The notes under the pieces: model-generated
The model's database searches: none
Told to the model about the DNA's origin: nothing
The model's input: only the letters and a program-made list of their open reading frames with translations
From: Pseudomonas sp. M47T1
Lineage (GTDB): Bacteria > Pseudomonadota > Gammaproteobacteria > Pseudomonadales > Pseudomonadaceae
Direction of reading: 5' to 3'
Assembly (NCBI RefSeq): GCF_000263855.1
Contig: NZ_AJWX01000017.1
Coordinates: forward strand, 1 to 64,000
Length of the DNA stretch: 64,000 nt
Part shown: positions 31,980 to 40,592 of the stretch, in pieces
Layout of the letters: each line of letters starts with the position of its first letter
Position numbering within the stretch: position 1 is the stretch's first letter
Made by a program: the position numbers and the translations under genes

Positions 31980-33719
31980 TCACACCGCTGACGGCGCGCT
32001 GGCATTTTGATTCACCAGATGTCCGCCCTCGATGCGCACGTGCCGCGAATGGAAACGCTTGAGCGTGCTGCGGTGACCGACGCTGATGATGCTCAAGCCC
32101 GGGATCTGATCGATCAAGGCCTGGTACAGCGCTGCCTCATCTTCTTCGTCCATGGCCGATGTGGCTTCGTCCATATACAGCCACTTGGGCGCGAACAACA
32201 AGGCACGGGCGAACGCCAGGCGCTGCTGCTCGCCAGGCGACAGCAGGCGCTGCCAGTGATTGCCCTCGTCCAGGCGGTCTATCAGGTGCGGCAGGCGGCA
32301 TGCCTGCAGCACTTGCACGTAACGTTCCTGGCTATAGGTATCGCCCGGCTGTGGATAACTCAACGCATCGCGCAAGGTGCCAATAGGCAGGTAAGGCTTT
32401 TGCGGCAGGAACAGTGAACGCCCTGCCGGCAGACGAATGTGCCCATGGCCGGTCGGCCACAGACGGCCCATGGCGCGCAGCAAGGTACTCTTGCCGCTGC
32501 CCGAGCGGCCGCTGAGCAGCAAGCGCTCACCGGCCGCCACGCTGAGGTTTGCACCGGCCAGCAGATTGCGACCGTCGTTCAGGTCCAGGTTGAGGTTATC
32601 CACACTCAATGACTCGCCCTGCTCTTCCACGCCAATGGCGGGTTTATGCCCCTCGTTGTCGATCATGGCCTGGCGGAAACTGATCAAACGATCGCAGGTG
32701 GCCTTCCAGCCGGCGATGGTCGAAAAACTGTCAATGAACCAGCTCATGTCGCCTTGCACATTGCCGAACGCCGAGTTGATCTGCATCAGCTCGCCCAGTT
32801 CGATTTTGCCCGCGAAATAACGCGGCGCCGCCACCACGAAGGGGAAAATCACCGCCGCCTGGCCGTAGCCCGCCGTAAAGAAGGTCAAGCGCTTGGTGAC
32901 TTTCATCAGCGACCAGTAGTTGCTCCATACCTTGCCAAAGCGGCTGGTCAAGCGTTCCTTCTCATTGGGTTCGCCGTTGTAGAGCGCAATGCTTTCCGCA
33001 TTCTCACGCACGCGGATCAACGAAAAACGCATGTCGGCTTCAAACCGCTGCTGCTGGTTGTTGAGTGGGATCAGGCTGCTACCAATCCAGCGGGTCAGGA
33101 AACTGCCGACAATGGCGTACACCAGTGCACACCAGAACATGTAGCCCGGGATAGTTACGCCAAATACTTCAATGCTGCCCGACACGCCCCACAGAATGAC
33201 GGAGAACGACACCAGGCTAACCACGGTGCGAATCAGGCCCAACACCAGGCTCAGGGTGTCGGAGGTGAAGTTGTTGAGGTCTTCGCTGATCCGTTGGTCA
33301 GGGTTGTCGGTGTAGCCGCCCTGCTCCATCTGGTAATAGCTTTTGTTGTCGAGCCAGCGGTTGAAATGCCGCTGAGTCAGCCAGCGGCGCCAGCGAATGG
33401 TCAGCATCTGAGTCAGGTACAGCCGGTACACCGCCCCCAGGATCGCCACGGCGGCTATGCCGCAGAAATAGAGGATCAGGTGGGTAAAGGCAGCAAAATC
33501 CTTCTTCTGCAGGGCGTTGTAGAAGTCACGGTACCAACTGTTCATCCACACCGAAATCCATACGCTGAACAGCGACAGACCAATCACGGACGCCAGCAAT
33601 AGCCAGGCCTTGCCCTTCTCTTCACTGCGCCAGTAAGGCCAGATCAGTTGCCAAACCCTTCGAAAAAAATGACCACGCACGGCATCGTTGACCGCGGAAT
33701 ATTCAGCGTTCTGATTCAT
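31980..33719 (-). CDS. ABC transporter with fused permease and ATPase (SbmA/BacA-like, YddA type)
   Basis: A 579-residue half-transporter: an N-terminal membrane domain (residues about 20-350, with six hydrophobic segments) fused to an ATP-binding domain. The membrane part has the YddA/SbmA-BacA signature RWRRWLTQRHFNRWLDNKSYY and NPDQRISEDLNNF. The ATPase carries Walker A GRSGSGKST, signature LSPGEQQRLAFARALL and Walker B WLYMDEATSAMD. Members take up or export peptides, cobalamin-like or lipid compounds; the substrate is unknown. It lies downstream of roxSR on the same strand after an 85-base gap. Confidence 0.88.
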   Translation of the reverse strand: MNQNAEYSAVNDAVRGHFFRRVWQLIWPYWRSEEKGKAWLLLASVIGLSLFSVWISVWMNSWYRDFYNALQKKDFAAFTHLILYFCGIAAVAILGAVYRLYLTQMLTIRWRRWLTQRHFNRWLDNKSYYQMEQGGYTDNPDQRISEDLNNFTSDTLSLVLGLIRTVVSLVSFSVILWGVSGSIEVFGVTIPGYMFWCALVYAIVGSFLTRWIGSSLIPLNNQQQRFEADMRFSLIRVRENAESIALYNGEPNEKERLTSRFGKVWSNYWSLMKVTKRLTFFTAGYGQAAVIFPFVVAAPRYFAGKIELGELMQINSAFGNVQGDMSWFIDSFSTIAGWKATCDRLISFRQAMIDNEGHKPAIGVEEQGESLSVDNLNLDLNDGRNLLAGANLSVAAGERLLLSGRSGSGKSTLLRAMGRLWPTGHGHIRLPAGRSLFLPQKPYLPIGTLRDALSYPQPGDTYSQERYVQVLQACRLPHLIDRLDEGNHWQRLLSPGEQQRLAFARALLFAPKWLYMDEATSAMDEEDEAALYQALIDQIPGLSIISVGHRSTLKRFHSRHVRIEGGHLVNQNASAPSAV

Positions 33720-33804
33720 TGGACAGGCTCGATGGTGAATAGCCGCGCAGGGCAGATCGATCCTGATCCACCGGCGCGGAGAAATGACTCATGGGGTCGG
33801 CGAC

Positions 33805-34365
33805 TCAGCGACGAACCGGGCGCTTCTGAAGTTTGCGCTGTAGGGTGCGCCGGTGCATGCCCAGGGCGCGGGCAGTGGCGGAAATGTTGCCTTCGTGCTC
33901 GGTCAGCACGCGCTGGATATGCTCCCACTGCAAGCGGTCCACCGACATCGGGTTTTCCGGCACCAGGGTGTCCAGGTCGGCGTGTTCGGACAGCAGGGCT
34001 GCCAGTACGTCGTCGGCGTCGGCCGGCTTGCACAGGTAGTTGCAGGCGCCACGCTTGATGGCTTCCACCGCAGTGGCAATGCTCGAATAACCGGTGAGAA
34101 TCACCACGCGCATTTCCGGGTCCAGTTCAAGCAGCTTGGGCAGCAGCACAAGGCCCGAGTCGCCTTCCATTTTCAGGTCCAGGGCGGCGTAGTCAGGAAT
34201 ATCGTCCTGAGCCAGCTTGAAGCCTTCGTCGGCGCTGGCGGCAGTGCTCACGCGAAAGCCGCGACGGGCCATGGCGCGGGCCATCACGCGGGTAAAGGTG
34301 GAATCGTCGTCTACCAGCAACAGATGCGGCAGCTCTTCGCCTTCGACCTGGTTTTCATCACTCAT
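33805..34365 (-). CDS. roxR: Redox response regulator RoxR (RegA/ActR/PrrA family)
   Basis: A 186-residue response regulator with a receiver domain (LLLVDDDSTFTRVMARAM, phospho-acceptor Asp in YAALDLKMEGDSG, conserved Lys in YLCKPAD) and a short Fis-type helix-turn-helix at the C terminus (EGNISATARALGMHRRTLQRKL). This layout is that of RegA/PrrA/RoxR, which control respiratory oxidases in response to redox state. The start MSDENQVEGEE has GAGGAG upstream and overlaps the roxS stop by eight bases, so the two are coupled. Confidence 0.95.
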   Translation of the reverse strand: MSDENQVEGEELPHLLLVDDDSTFTRVMARAMARRGFRVSTAASADEGFKLAQDDIPDYAALDLKMEGDSGLVLLPKLLELDPEMRVVILTGYSSIATAVEAIKRGACNYLCKPADADDVLAALLSEHADLDTLVPENPMSVDRLQWEHIQRVLTEHEGNISATARALGMHRRTLQRKLQKRPVRR

Positions 34366-35620
34366 GTCTGTCTCCTCGGGCGTCACGGGGCAGGCGCAAC
34401 TCGGTGAGTGTACCGCCCTGCTCATGACTATAGAGTTTTACCGAGCCGCCCGCGCGTGTCACGCTGGCCTTGCTCAAAAACAGGCCAAGGCCGAAGCCTT
34501 TGCCCTTGGTCGTAAAGAAAGGTTTGCCGATTTGCTCGGCGATAGCCAGAGGCACACCGGGGCCGTGGTCGCGAATCACGATGAAGATATCTTCAGCGTC
34601 CCAGTCCAGGTGCACTTCCAGGCCTTCGGCGCAGGCATCGGCGGCGTTGTTCAACAGGTTGAGCAGCGCTTGGGTCAAATCGGGCGGTGGCGCCAACTCG
34701 GGCACTTCGCCCTGGCCCAGGCGCTGGAAGCGGTAGGTGGCTTCGGGGCGCATCAGGTGCCAGCGGTTCAGCGCTTCGTCCAGCCAACTGGTGACCGGCT
34801 GCTCCATCACCGCCATGCGGCGGTTTGCTTCGGCGGCGCGCACCAGTTGCTGCAAGGTTTCCTTGCACAACTTAACCTGGTCCTGAAGCACCGACAGGTC
34901 TTCCTGCAAGGCCGGGTCGGGATGGTCCTGCTGCATTTCCTTGAGCAGCACGCTCATGGTGGCCAGCGGCGTGCCCAGTTCATGGGCGGCGCCCGCCGCC
35001 TCCGTGGCCACGGCGAGCAATTGCTGGTCGCGCAGGCCTTCCTCGCGGCGCTGTGCCCGCATGCGTTCATGGCGGCGCAGCTCCTCGGCCATCTTCGCGG
35101 CAAAGAAGGTGATCACCCCGGCGGTCATGGCAAAACTCAGCCACATCCCATAGTTCTGCAGGTTTTCCCGGGCAATCGGCAAGGTTGGCAGCGGATAGAA
35201 GCGCACCATCAGTACCGAATAGCAGCCCAGGGCGATACCGGACAGCACCACCGAGTACACCCACGGCAGCGTCACCGCGGCAATGGTCAGCGGCACCAGG
35301 TAGTAGGACACGAACGGGTTGGTAGAGCCGCCCGAATAATACAGGAGCGCACTGTGCAGCAGCAGGTCGCAGGTGAGTTGCAGGGCATATTCCTGCTCGG
35401 TCACCGGCAACGAGGCACGCACGCGCAGTGCCGTGACCGTGCACAGCACCAGCGACACCGCCAGGGTGGCGCTGAGCTGTAGCCAGGGCAGCGGCAACAG
35501 ATGAGTCAGGTAGGCAAAACCCACCGAGCCGGCTTGGGCGGCCAGCACCAGAATTCGAATAAAAGTCAGACGCCAGAGATTCTGGCGGGTAGCGGACAAC
35601 GGCATAGATGGGGCGAGCAT
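34358..35620 (-). CDS. roxS: Redox sensor histidine kinase RoxS (RegB/PrrB family)
   Basis: A 420-residue membrane kinase with about six transmembrane segments in the first 200 residues. The quinone-sensing heptapeptide of RegB (GGxxNPF) is present as YSGGSTNPFVSYYL. The H box is AAHELGTPLATMSVLLKEM, and the ATPase N/G boxes are LLNLLNNAADAC, IVIRDHGPGVP and GKGFGLGLFLSK. The start MLAPSMPLSATRQNLW has AGGAGA upstream; the frame stays open further upstream without family-like sequence. RoxS phosphorylates RoxR and reports respiratory-chain redox state, as shown in P. putida and P. aeruginosa. Confidence 0.94.
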   Translation of the reverse strand: MLAPSMPLSATRQNLWRLTFIRILVLAAQAGSVGFAYLTHLLPLPWLQLSATLAVSLVLCTVTALRVRASLPVTEQEYALQLTCDLLLHSALLYYSGGSTNPFVSYYLVPLTIAAVTLPWVYSVVLSGIALGCYSVLMVRFYPLPTLPIARENLQNYGMWLSFAMTAGVITFFAAKMAEELRRHERMRAQRREEGLRDQQLLAVATEAAGAAHELGTPLATMSVLLKEMQQDHPDPALQEDLSVLQDQVKLCKETLQQLVRAAEANRRMAVMEQPVTSWLDEALNRWHLMRPEATYRFQRLGQGEVPELAPPPDLTQALLNLLNNAADACAEGLEVHLDWDAEDIFIVIRDHGPGVPLAIAEQIGKPFFTTKGKGFGLGLFLSKASVTRAGGSVKLYSHEQGGTLTELRLPRDARGDRHE

Positions 35621-35834
35621 GAGCTCTCCTGATGAGCGCTCCAGGCAGATCGTTACAAGTGTAACAAACTCGCGGCCCGCACAGACAAATGTGCGGCAAA
35701 GCGCCACAGCGCCCACAGGCTCCGTAAAATTCGGAACCGCTGCCGGCCGGTTGAGGCACAAACGGTTACACATGCGTGGTGAACTGGCACGCTGGTACTA
35801 CAGTCTCATCGGTTTGCCCACAAGGAGTCCCCCC

Positions 35835-36542
35835 ATGCACACCCTCAGTCGCAGCGCCGCCCTTGTCCTGGGCGCCGGTCTGCTGGTCAGCCTGCCCGCC
35901 CTGGCCGATGAGCCGCGCTATAACCAGATTTCCCTGCGCGCCGAGGTCAGCCAGGAGGTGCCACGTGATTTGATGCTGGTCACCCTGTACAGCGAAGAAC
36001 AGAACGCCGACCCGGCCAAGCTGGCCGCACAGGTCACCGAGGCCATGAACAAGGCGCTGGGCAAGGCCCGCGCGGTCAAGGAAGTGAAGATCAGCCAGGG
36101 TAGCCGTAACAGCTACCCTATCTACGATGACAAGGGCCAGAAGATCACCGGCTGGCGCGAGCGCGCCGAGCTGCGCCTGGAAAGTGCCGATTTCCCGGCC
36201 CTGTCCACCTTGACCGGGCAGTTGCTGCAAGACCTGAAAATGGGCGGCATGAGCTTCACCATCTCGCCCAAGACCCGCACCCAGAGCGAAGACGCCCTGC
36301 TCAAGGACGCCGTGGCCGCCTTCAAGGCGCGCGCGCAACTGGCCACCGAGGCGCTGGGTGGCAAGGGCTACAAGGTGGTTAGCATGAACCTCAACAGTAG
36401 CGGCTATCAGCAGCCGTTCCCGCGGGCGGCCATGATGATGAAGTCCGCCATGGCCGACTCGGCGCCAACGCCTGAAGTCGAAGCCGGCACCAGCCAGGTC
36501 AGCATGAACGCCGACGGCACCATCGAAGTGCAGATGCCCTGA
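35835..36542 (+). CDS. Periplasmic SIMPL-domain protein (DUF541)
   Basis: A 235-residue protein with a signal peptide (cleavage after LPALA, about residue 23) and a SIMPL/DUF541 domain: YNQISLRAEVSQEVPRDLM, LGKARAVKEVKISQGSRNSYPIYDD, KITGWRERAELRLES. Homologues are periplasmic or outer-membrane proteins such as E. coli YggE, linked to oxidative stress tolerance; some form ring-like oligomers. It is divergent from roxS. Molecular function is unknown. Confidence 0.9.
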   Translation: MHTLSRSAALVLGAGLLVSLPALADEPRYNQISLRAEVSQEVPRDLMLVTLYSEEQNADPAKLAAQVTEAMNKALGKARAVKEVKISQGSRNSYPIYDDKGQKITGWRERAELRLESADFPALSTLTGQLLQDLKMGGMSFTISPKTRTQSEDALLKDAVAAFKARAQLATEALGGKGYKVVSMNLNSSGYQQPFPRAAMMMKSAMADSAPTPEVEAGTSQVSMNADGTIEVQMP

Positions 36543-36583
36543 CGCCTGCGGCCGTGTGCGCGATAGCGTAAGCGCTCATGCCG

Positions 36584-36608
36584 GCCAGCGCAGCCTGGCG
36601 GCAGCGGC
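36584..36608. repeat. Copy 2 of the 24-bp intergenic repeat
   Basis: The same CCAGCGCAGCCTGGCGGCAG element (preceded by G and followed by CGGC), in the same orientation as the copy at 26916-26940. It lies between the SIMPL gene and the first peptide-binding protein gene. Confidence 0.7.
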
Positions 36609-36654
36609 CACGGGGTGTGTACCATCAGCCTCACAACGTACCCTAGAGGCTTTC

Positions 36655-38256
36655 ATGGACAAATCTGCCTTCACCCCGCTGCTGCTCGCCGCCGCCTTGC
36701 TGGCCGGCGCGCCGCTGGCACAGGCCGCCGGCACCCTGGTCTACTGCTCGGAAGCCAGCCCCGCCGGCTTCGACCCCAGCCAATACACCAGCGGTACCGA
36801 CTTCGATGCCTCCGCCGAAACCGTGTTCAACCGCCTGACCCAGTTCAAGCGCGGCGGTACCGAGGTGGAGCCTGGCCTGGCGACTTCCTGGGACGTGTCC
36901 AAGGACGGCCTGACCTACACCTTCCACCTGCGCGATGGGGTGAAGTTCCACACCACCGACTATTTCACCCCGACGCGCACCTTCAATGCCGATGACGTGC
37001 TGTTCACCTTCGAGCGCCTGCTGAACCCGCAGCAGCCGTTCCGCCAGGCCTACCCCTCCGAGTCGCCGTACTTCAACGACATGGACCTCAACACCACCAT
37101 CAAGTCGGTGATCAAGGCCGACGACCGCACCGTGGTGTTCACCCTCAGCCACATCGACGCCGCCTTTGTACAGAACCTGGCCATGAGCTTTGCCTCCATC
37201 CAGTCGGCCGAATACGCCAACCAGTTGCTGCGTGAAGGCAAGGCCGCCGACATCAACCAGAAGCCGGTGGGCACCGGCCCGTTCGTGTTCAAGCGCTATC
37301 AGAAGGACTCGCAGATTCGCTTCGTGGGCAACAAGGACTACTGGAAGCCGGAGGACGTGAAGCTCGACAACCTGATCTTCGCCATCACCCCGGACGCCGC
37401 CGTGCGCCTGCAGAAGCTCAAGCGCGGCGAGTGCCAGGTCAGCGGCTACCCACGCCCCGAAGACATCGAAGTGGCCAAGCAGGACCCCAACCTGCGCGTG
37501 CTCAGCCAGCCGGGCTTCAACCTCGGTTTCCTGGCCTACAATGTCACCCATAAACCGCTGGACCAACTAAAGGTGCGCCAGGCCCTGGACATGGCCATCG
37601 ACAAGCCGGCCATCATCAAGGCGGTGTACCAGAGCGCCGGGCAACTGGCGCAAAACGCCTTGCCGCCTGCGCAATGGTCCTACGACCCGACCATCAAGGA
37701 CGCGCCCTACAACCCCGACAAGGCTCGGCAACTGCTGAAGGAGGCGGGGGTTAAAGAAGGCACCAGCATTGACCTGTGGGCCATGACGGTGCAACGGGCG
37801 TCCAACCCCAACGCGCGCATGTCGGCGCAGATGATCCAGAGCGACTGGGCCAAGATCGGCATCAAGGCCAACATCGTCAGCTATGAATGGGGCGAGTACA
37901 TCAAGCGCGCCAAGGCCGGCGAGCATGACGTAATGATCTACGGCTGGACCGGCGACAACGGTGACCCTGATAACTGGCTGGGCGTGCTCTACAGCTGTGC
38001 GGCGGTAAAGGGCAGCAACTACGCCAAATGGTGCGACCCTGCCTACGACAAGCTGATCCAGCAGGCCAAGCTGAGCAGCAACCGCGACGAGCGCGTCAAG
38101 CTGTACCAGCAGGCCCAGCACATCCTCAAGGCGCAAGTGCCGATCACCCCGATCGCCAACTCCACGGTGTTCCAGCCCATGCGCAAGGAAGTGCAGGACT
38201 TCCGCATCAGCCCGTTCGGCCTGACGCCGTTCTATGGCGTGAGCGTAAAGCCGTAA
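36655..38256 (+). CDS. Dipeptide/peptide ABC transporter substrate-binding protein, paralogue 1
   Basis: A 533-residue periplasmic binding protein of the DppA/OppA family (SBP family 5). The signal peptide ends at AQAAG (about residue 23), and the mature protein starts TLVYCSEASPAGFDPSQY. Family blocks include ETVFNRLTQFKRGGTEVEPGLA, HFHLRDGVKF-like YTFHLRDGVKFHTTDYF and the hallmark GDNGDPDNWLG near the C terminus. It is the first of four paralogues upstream of dppBCDF, corresponding to the DppA1-A3 group of P. aeruginosa. Each is expected to widen the range of peptides brought to the shared translocator. Confidence 0.92.
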   Translation: MDKSAFTPLLLAAALLAGAPLAQAAGTLVYCSEASPAGFDPSQYTSGTDFDASAETVFNRLTQFKRGGTEVEPGLATSWDVSKDGLTYTFHLRDGVKFHTTDYFTPTRTFNADDVLFTFERLLNPQQPFRQAYPSESPYFNDMDLNTTIKSVIKADDRTVVFTLSHIDAAFVQNLAMSFASIQSAEYANQLLREGKAADINQKPVGTGPFVFKRYQKDSQIRFVGNKDYWKPEDVKLDNLIFAITPDAAVRLQKLKRGECQVSGYPRPEDIEVAKQDPNLRVLSQPGFNLGFLAYNVTHKPLDQLKVRQALDMAIDKPAIIKAVYQSAGQLAQNALPPAQWSYDPTIKDAPYNPDKARQLLKEAGVKEGTSIDLWAMTVQRASNPNARMSAQMIQSDWAKIGIKANIVSYEWGEYIKRAKAGEHDVMIYGWTGDNGDPDNWLGVLYSCAAVKGSNYAKWCDPAYDKLIQQAKLSSNRDERVKLYQQAQHILKAQVPITPIANSTVFQPMRKEVQDFRISPFGLTPFYGVSVKP

Positions 38257-38683
38257 CCACCCCCTACTCGGAGCTACCGCCGGGCAAGGAGCTGCCGCCA
38301 GGCCGTAGCTGCCGCCAGGCCAAGGAGCTGCGGCCAGGCTGCGAAGGCGCGCGCAGCGGGCCCGCGATCAACATCACACCGCCCAAGGCCCTGCAAACCT
38401 TCCCCCTGCCTGTCGGCAGCGCCTACGAAACCGCCAAGGCACCATATTGGTGCGCATACCTGACCGAATGATCAGTTTTCGGGCGCTTTGTGCACCATTA
38501 AAAACGTACGCAAACGTTCAAATGGATGGTTTTTTATATCCACGCGACATTCTTGTACGTCAGTTCCACTGTTTGTACTTTCACTGACGCCAAAGTATTG
38601 CTTTGGGTATGCCGCCTGCATAAGTATCAGTGAGTCGACCCACAAGGTCCCCTCAATCAAAAAACACAACAACTGAGGCCACC
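38257..38683. other. Intergenic region (427 bases) between binding-protein paralogues 1 and 2
   Basis: No coding region is seen. It holds a block of short tandem repeats (38272-38344), then an AT-richer stretch (about 38490-38640) probably carrying the promoter of the next gene. A small hairpin (CCAAAG TATTG CTTTGG) lies within that stretch, around 38591-38607. The size and structure suggest that paralogue 2 is transcribed independently of paralogue 1. Confidence 0.5.
38272..38344. repeat. Four imperfect tandem repeats of about 18 bp
   Basis: Units AGCTACCGCCGGGCAAGG, AGCTGCCGCCAGGCCGT, AGCTGCCGCCAGGCCAAGG and AGCTGCGGCCAGGCTGCGA follow one another. The AGCTGCCGCCAGGC core resembles the complement of the dispersed 24-bp repeat, so this may be an amplified relative of it. 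Confidence 0.65.
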
Positions 38684-40297
38684 ATGCTCAAACACGCGGT
38701 CATTCCGTTTCTGATCGGCGCCGGCATGCTCGCCAGCGCTCCTTTTGCCCTGGCAGCACCCACCAGCCTGGTGTTCTGTTCCGAGGGCAGCCCGGCGGGT
38801 TTCGACCCGGGCCAGTACACCACCGGCACTGACTTCGATGCTTCGGCCGAGACCATCTTCAACCGCCTTAGCCAGTTCGAACGTGGCGGCACCGCCGTCG
38901 TTCCTGGCCTGGCCACCAGCTGGGACGTGTCCCCGGATGGCCTGACCTACACCTTCCACCTGCGTGAAGGGGTCAAGTTCCACACCACCGACTACTTCAA
39001 ACCAACGCGTGATTTCAACGCCGACGACGTGCTGTTCACCTTCAACCGCATGCTCGACAAGGACATGCCGTTCCGCAAGGCCTACCCCACCGAGTTCCCA
39101 TACTTCACCGACATGGGGATGAACGACAACATCACCAAGGTCGAGAAAGTCGACGACCACACCGTCCGGTTCGACCTGAAGACCGTGGACGCCGCGTTCA
39201 TCCAGGACATGGCCATGAGCTTCGCCTCCATCCAGTCGGCCGAGTACGCCGCCCAGCTGTTGAAGGAAGGCAAGCCCCAGGACCTCAACCAGAAGCCCAT
39301 CGGCACTGGGCCTTTCGTGTTCAGCAAGTACCAGAAAGACGCGCAGATCCGCTACAAGGGCAACAAGGACTACTGGAAGCCTGAAGACGTCAAAGTCGAC
39401 AACCTGATCTTCGCCATCACCACCGACGCCTCGGTGCGCATGCAGAAGCTGAAGAAAAACGAGTGCCAGATCACCGCCTACCCGCGCCCGGCCGACATCG
39501 ACCCGCTCAAGGCCGACCCAAACCTGAAAATGCCTGAACAGGCCGGTTTCAACCTGGGCTACATCGCCTACAACGTGACCCACAAACCGTTCGACAACCT
39601 CAAGTTCCGCCAGGCCCTGGACATGGCCGTGAACAAGGAGCAGATCATCAAGTCGGTGTACCTGGGCGCAGGCCAGCTGGCGCAGAACGCCATGCCGCCC
39701 ACCCAGTGGTCTTACGACCCGACCATCAAGGACGCACCGTACAACCCCGACAAGGCCAAGGCCCTGCTCAAGGAAGCGGGCGTGCCGGAAGGTACCACCA
39801 TCAACCTGTGGGCCATGCCGGTGCAACGGCCTTACAACCCCAACGCCAAGCTGATGGCCGAAATGCTGCAGTCGGACTGGGGCAAGATCGGCATCAAGGC
39901 CAACATCGTCAGCTACGAGTGGGGCGAGTACATCAAGCGCGCTCACAACGGCGAAACCGATGCCATGCTGATCGGCTGGAGCGGTGATAACGGTGATCCG
40001 GACAACTGGCTGGGTACCTTGCTGGGTTGCGACGCCATCAACGGCAACAACTTCGGCAAATGGTGCGACGCCGATTTTGACAAGCTGATCAAGGCGGCCA
40101 AGGCCACCTCCGACCAGAACAAGCGCATTGACCTGTACAAGCAGGCTCAACACCGCATGAAAGACCAGGTGCCGATCACCCCGATCGCCAACTCCACGGT
40201 CTACCAGCCGATGCGCAACAACGTCGTGGACTTCAAGATCAGCCCCTTCGGCCTGAACTCGTTCTACGGCGTGGGCATCGACGAAAGCAAAAAGTAG
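38684..40297 (+). CDS. Dipeptide/peptide ABC transporter substrate-binding protein, paralogue 2
   Basis: A 537-residue SBP family 5 protein. The signal peptide is MLKHAVIPFLIGAGMLASAP..ALA, with cleavage about residue 24; the mature start is TSLVFCSEGSPAGFDPGQY. It is closely related to paralogue 1 (shared FNRLxQFxRGGT, TDYFxPTRxFNADDVLFTF, GDNGDPDNWLG) and has its own long upstream region. A hairpin lies a few bases after the stop. Probably a dipeptide-binding protein feeding DppBCDF. Confidence 0.92.
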   Translation: MLKHAVIPFLIGAGMLASAPFALAAPTSLVFCSEGSPAGFDPGQYTTGTDFDASAETIFNRLSQFERGGTAVVPGLATSWDVSPDGLTYTFHLREGVKFHTTDYFKPTRDFNADDVLFTFNRMLDKDMPFRKAYPTEFPYFTDMGMNDNITKVEKVDDHTVRFDLKTVDAAFIQDMAMSFASIQSAEYAAQLLKEGKPQDLNQKPIGTGPFVFSKYQKDAQIRYKGNKDYWKPEDVKVDNLIFAITTDASVRMQKLKKNECQITAYPRPADIDPLKADPNLKMPEQAGFNLGYIAYNVTHKPFDNLKFRQALDMAVNKEQIIKSVYLGAGQLAQNAMPPTQWSYDPTIKDAPYNPDKAKALLKEAGVPEGTTINLWAMPVQRPYNPNAKLMAEMLQSDWGKIGIKANIVSYEWGEYIKRAHNGETDAMLIGWSGDNGDPDNWLGTLLGCDAINGNNFGKWCDADFDKLIKAAKATSDQNKRIDLYKQAQHRMKDQVPITPIANSTVYQPMRNNVVDFKISPFGLNSFYGVGIDESKK

Positions 40298-40304
40298 CCG
40301 TGAA

Positions 40305-40329
40305 CGCCTGCTGCCCGGTGGCAGCAGGC
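40305..40329 (+). terminator. Hairpin after binding-protein paralogue 2
   Basis: CGCCTGCTGCC and GGCAGCAGGCG form an 11-bp perfect stem with a three-base loop eight bases past the stop codon. The tail is only CTTG, so termination would be weak or the structure may instead protect the 3' end. Confidence 0.5.
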
Positions 40330-40332
40330 GCT

Positions 40333-40402
40333 TGTGGGAGCTGGCTTGTCCGCCAGCCTTTGGCAGCGCTGAAAAGCTCGCTGGCAAGCCAACGCCCCCA
40401 CG
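40333..40402. repeat. REP doublet after binding-protein paralogue 2
   Basis: TGTGGGAGCTGGCTTGTC at the left and GCTGGCAAGCCAACGCCCCC at the right are inverted REPs of the GGGAGCTGGCTTGCC type, separated by about 20 bases. The remaining 190 bases to the next gene show no other clear feature besides the expected promoter. Confidence 0.8.
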
Positions 40403-40592
40403 ACGACATGTAGGAATCCCCTGAAGACATCGATTACTGCATTTTCACGCAGGGCCTTCGCACATTTCAGATTTTTCCTACAAGTCGCAGAGATTTCGCG
40501 CATTTACGGTCAAGGCTGACACCCCTAGTTTCGAAGCCCGGCCCACAGCAATTCGCGGGCACTTCGATCCAGACACCAAGGAAACGACCGTT

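Noticed and set aside
35621..35773. N-terminal extension of RoxS
   Set aside because: The frame is open upstream, but the extra residues are unlike the family; the chosen ATG has a strong AGGAGA.
38272..38344. CRISPR array
   Set aside because: The repeats are adjacent with no spacers, only 17-19 bases long and imperfect, and no cas genes are present.
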